Below, piece after piece: positions 5,519-6,993 of a stretch of 6,993 bases of DNA (the stretch's first letter is position 1; every line of letters begins with the position of its first letter). The position numbers were made by a program, and so were the translations under genes. The stretch spans positions 1-6,993 of the forward strand of contig SOIA01000169.1 in NCBI GenBank assembly GCA_004378665.1, read 5' to 3'. The notes beneath the pieces were generated by a model, which saw nothing but the letters and a program-made list of their open reading frames with translations, was not told where the DNA came from and ran no database searches. The stretch is from Candidatus Aminicenantota bacterium (GTDB lineage Bacteria > Acidobacteriota > Aminicenantia > Aminicenantales > Aminicenantaceae).

Positions 5519-6061
5519 CTATCCTTCAGAAATTATTTCTTTAAGCCTTAACAGGTTCCCCTGTATCGAGATATCATAAACAAAGTTCCCTTTTCTTATG
5601 GAGAGACCGCCGATCAGGGTTGGGTTTATCTTGTAGTTTAAAGAAACAGGATTTTTCTCCAAACTCTCAAGTTCCTCCTCGAGCCGTCTTTTCTGGATGT
5701 CTGTAAGAGGAACGACAGAGGAGACTTCGAATGTGGAAATTCCCTTCTCCTCGTTCCACAGTATGGGTAAGAATTCAAGGATGGAGGGCAAAAGTTCAAG
5801 GCGGTTTTTCTCGACAAGGAGAAGGATAAACCTTGTGGCTTTTGCCTCGAGTGAGACATTGGCGAGGACTTCTTTTGCAATCTCTATCTTTTTTGAGGTG
5901 GGAAGAAAGGCGGAGGCGAGAATCTTTTTCAGGTCTTTTTGGGTAGAGAGGAGGTTTTGAAAATCGAGCAGTTGACGGCTAATAATTAAAAACTCCTCCT
6001 CACTCTTTATGGAGTTATTTAACCCTTGCGTGTATCTTTTTATCAGCACTTGACTTTTCAT
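5519..6061 (-). CDS. atpH: F-type ATP synthase delta subunit (OSCP family)
   Basis: Delta subunit, which ties the top of F1 to the b/b' peripheral stalk. It is 180 residues, the normal length. The N-terminal helical domain begins QVLIKRYTQGLNNSI (4-18), matching the usual A-x-R-Y-A-x-A-L start, and contains FLPTSKKIEIAKEVL (52-66) and RFILLLVEKNRLELLPSI (77-94). The C-terminal domain carries the family signature NPTLIGGLSIRKGNFVYD (146-163) followed by SIQGNLLRLK (165-174). The start ATG lies 47 bases inside atpF and has GAGAGG four bases before it, which supports the long overlap. The TAG stop sits within the atpA ribosome-binding region, so atpH and atpA are probably translated in a coupled way. 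Confidence 0.94.
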   Translation of the reverse strand: MKSQVLIKRYTQGLNNSIKSEEEFLIISRQLLDFQNLLSTQKDLKKILASAFLPTSKKIEIAKEVLANVSLEAKATRFILLLVEKNRLELLPSILEFLPILWNEEKGISTFEVSSVVPLTDIQKRRLEEELESLEKNPVSLNYKINPTLIGGLSIRKGNFVYDISIQGNLLRLKEIISEG

Positions 6062-6620
6062 ATAACCTCTCGAGCTTTTCGATGGATTTATCTATGAGAA
6101 AAGACTGGATTTCCGGAGTCATCTTTCTCTGAATCCGCTCCTGGGCCAGAGCTGTGGCGAGTTCTGCGGTGTATTCTTTTAGATCCTTGACTCCTGCTAT
6201 GGAAAGCATTTCGATCTCTTGTTTTGCAAAATGCTTAATCCGTGCTACTTCCCGGCGGGCGGCTTGTTTGATTCGCTCTTTTTCGGCGCGGCCTTGTTCT
6301 TCGGCCTTTGCCTTGATCTTTTCTATTTCTTCAGCGAGTGTTTCCAGGCGGGTTTTTCCTTCTTTAAGCGTTTTCTCTGCATCCAGCTTTGAGTCTTCGG
6401 CCTCCTTTATGGTGCGTTCTATGTTTTGAGCCCTCTGCTGAAGGAAATTCCGGATGGGCTTACGGAGAACATAGATCAAAGTGCCAAAAAGAAGGACAAA
6501 GTTAACGACTTTGCCAATAAATTCAATGGAATTTGAGGAATGGGTTTCTTCTGCAGGAGACATAGAGAGTAAAAGAGGCATTAAAAGCAGGATGAGGAGG
6601 ACGTGTTTTTTCTGAACCAT
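6015..6620 (-). CDS. atpF: F-type ATP synthase b subunit with signal-peptide-like N terminus
   Basis: Peripheral-stalk subunit b of Fo, 201 residues. Residues 1-23 look like a secretory signal (MVQKK, then a leucine-rich core to about 19, then SMSPA as a plausible cleavage site). A second hydrophobic segment, IGKVVNFVLLFGTLIYVL (35-52), is the usual b membrane anchor, ending in RKPIRNFL, the b-family K-P/R-N-F-L element. From about 60 to 165 it is a charged, alanine-rich coiled coil (QQRAQNIERTIKEAEDSKLD and onwards), then a C-terminal region that would bind delta. Standard b proteins are about 156-170 residues without the leader; deltaproteobacteria-like b subunits with a leader are familiar to me. 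The ATG overlaps the b' stop by one base (TGATG), and the last 15 codons overlap atpH. A GAGG lies 11 bases upstream of the start, a rather long spacing. Confidence 0.9.
   Translation of the reverse strand: MVQKKHVLLILLLMPLLLSMSPAEETHSSNSIEFIGKVVNFVLLFGTLIYVLRKPIRNFLQQRAQNIERTIKEAEDSKLDAEKTLKEGKTRLETLAEEIEKIKAKAEEQGRAEKERIKQAARREVARIKHFAKQEIEMLSIAGVKDLKEYTAELATALAQERIQRKMTPEIQSFLIDKSIEKLERLYEKSSADKKIHARVK
6066..6071 (-). promoter_or_regulatory. Ribosome binding site of atpH inside atpF
   Basis: GAGAGG on the minus strand with a 4-base spacer to the ATG at 6061-6059. It supports initiation of atpH within the atpF coding sequence. Confidence 0.6.
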
Positions 6621-6993
6621 CAGTTCAAGAGCCTCTTTTCGATTCTATCAGCAAAGTGCTTGCTCTCCGGCTCTAGTTCTTTCTTCAGGCTCTCGACCTT
6701 CTTTTCCAGCTCTTCTTTAGCTTCTTCGATTTTTGCGCGGTATTCCCGTGATATTTCGGCGATCATGCGTTCTTTTTCTTTTAGCGCCTCGAGTTCTATT
6801 TTTTCGCGGCTTTCCTGGGATGCGGCTCTGGCAGCATCAAGATTTTCTTCGATTTCTTGGATTGTCTTTTCGTATTCCTCTAATGCTTTTTCTGAGGCTT
6901 GTTTGTTTTCCCCAATGTTTGCCTCCCGCTCTCCCATAACCTTGCGGAAGGGTTTAAAGAAAATTTTCATGAGCACAGCAAGAAGAATCCATA
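6620..6993 (-). CDS. atpF2: F-type ATP synthase b' subunit, 5' end outside window
   Basis: Second peripheral-stalk protein (b'), which dimerises with b. The frame is open to the window edge. Five extra in-frame codons (W-I-L-L-A) precede the GTG at 6976 and continue directly into V-L-M-K-I-F-F-K-P-F. This is the second half of the N-terminal membrane helix and the conserved K-P-F element, so the true start is upstream of 6993 and the GTG or ATG (6970) here are internal. At least 123 residues are visible; b' proteins are usually about 140-160. After the anchor comes GEREANIGENKQASEKALEE, then a highly charged coiled coil to the end. A separate gene in tandem with atpF is typical of b/b' heterodimeric stalks. 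The stop TGA shares one base with the atpF ATG. It is called b' by position and helix pattern rather than by a specific residue motif. Confidence 0.85.
   Translation of the reverse strand, partial: WILLAVLMKIFFKPFRKVMGEREANIGENKQASEKALEEYEKTIQEIEENLDAARAASQESREKIELEALKEKERMIAEISREYRAKIEEAKEELEKKVESLKKELEPESKHFADRIEKRLLN

Overview
This window is a compact, minus-strand operon fragment dominated by an F-type ATP synthase. Reading in the direction of transcription (from 6993 down to 1), the genes are: b' (cut by the window edge), atpF (b), atpH (delta), atpA (alpha), atpG (gamma), atpD (beta), atpC (epsilon), a TrmN6-like methyltransferase, and the first 151 codons of an ABC-2 polysaccharide/O-antigen export permease that runs off position 1. 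No convincing plus-strand gene is present. Most junctions overlap or are separated by fewer than 20 bases. The single real gap is the 92-base atpA-atpG spacer. No intrinsic terminator is visible anywhere, so the methyltransferase and permease genes may be co-transcribed with the ATP synthase.

The organism is likely a Gram-negative bacterium of moderate GC. The split b'/b stators, the secretory-signal-like N terminus of b, the F1 cluster starting at b' without the a and c genes just upstream of b, and a Wzm-type exporter nearby all resemble deltaproteobacteria-like, Acidobacteriota or Aminicenantes-like lineages. This placement is inference from gene order and is not secure.

The proteins form one machine. 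b' and b make the peripheral stalk, delta links it to F1, alpha3beta3 is the catalytic head, and gamma/epsilon form the central rotor. The a and c subunits of the ion-translocating Fo sector are not in the window, so proton versus sodium coupling cannot be judged.

The least ordinary points are these. (1) A small cluster of palindromic, REP-like repeats sits between atpA and atpG; one unit appears to have been captured as the last dozen or so codons of atpA, and a 9-base tandem repeat sits directly against an atpG start that has no visible Shine-Dalgarno. (2) Beta carries a lysine/alanine/proline-rich N-terminal extension of about 41 residues. (3) Epsilon has essentially only its beta-sandwich domain and lacks the C-terminal helical (inhibitory) domain. 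(4) atpF and atpH overlap by 47 bases. I see no new multi-gene system; the window is mostly a housekeeping operon with these decorations.
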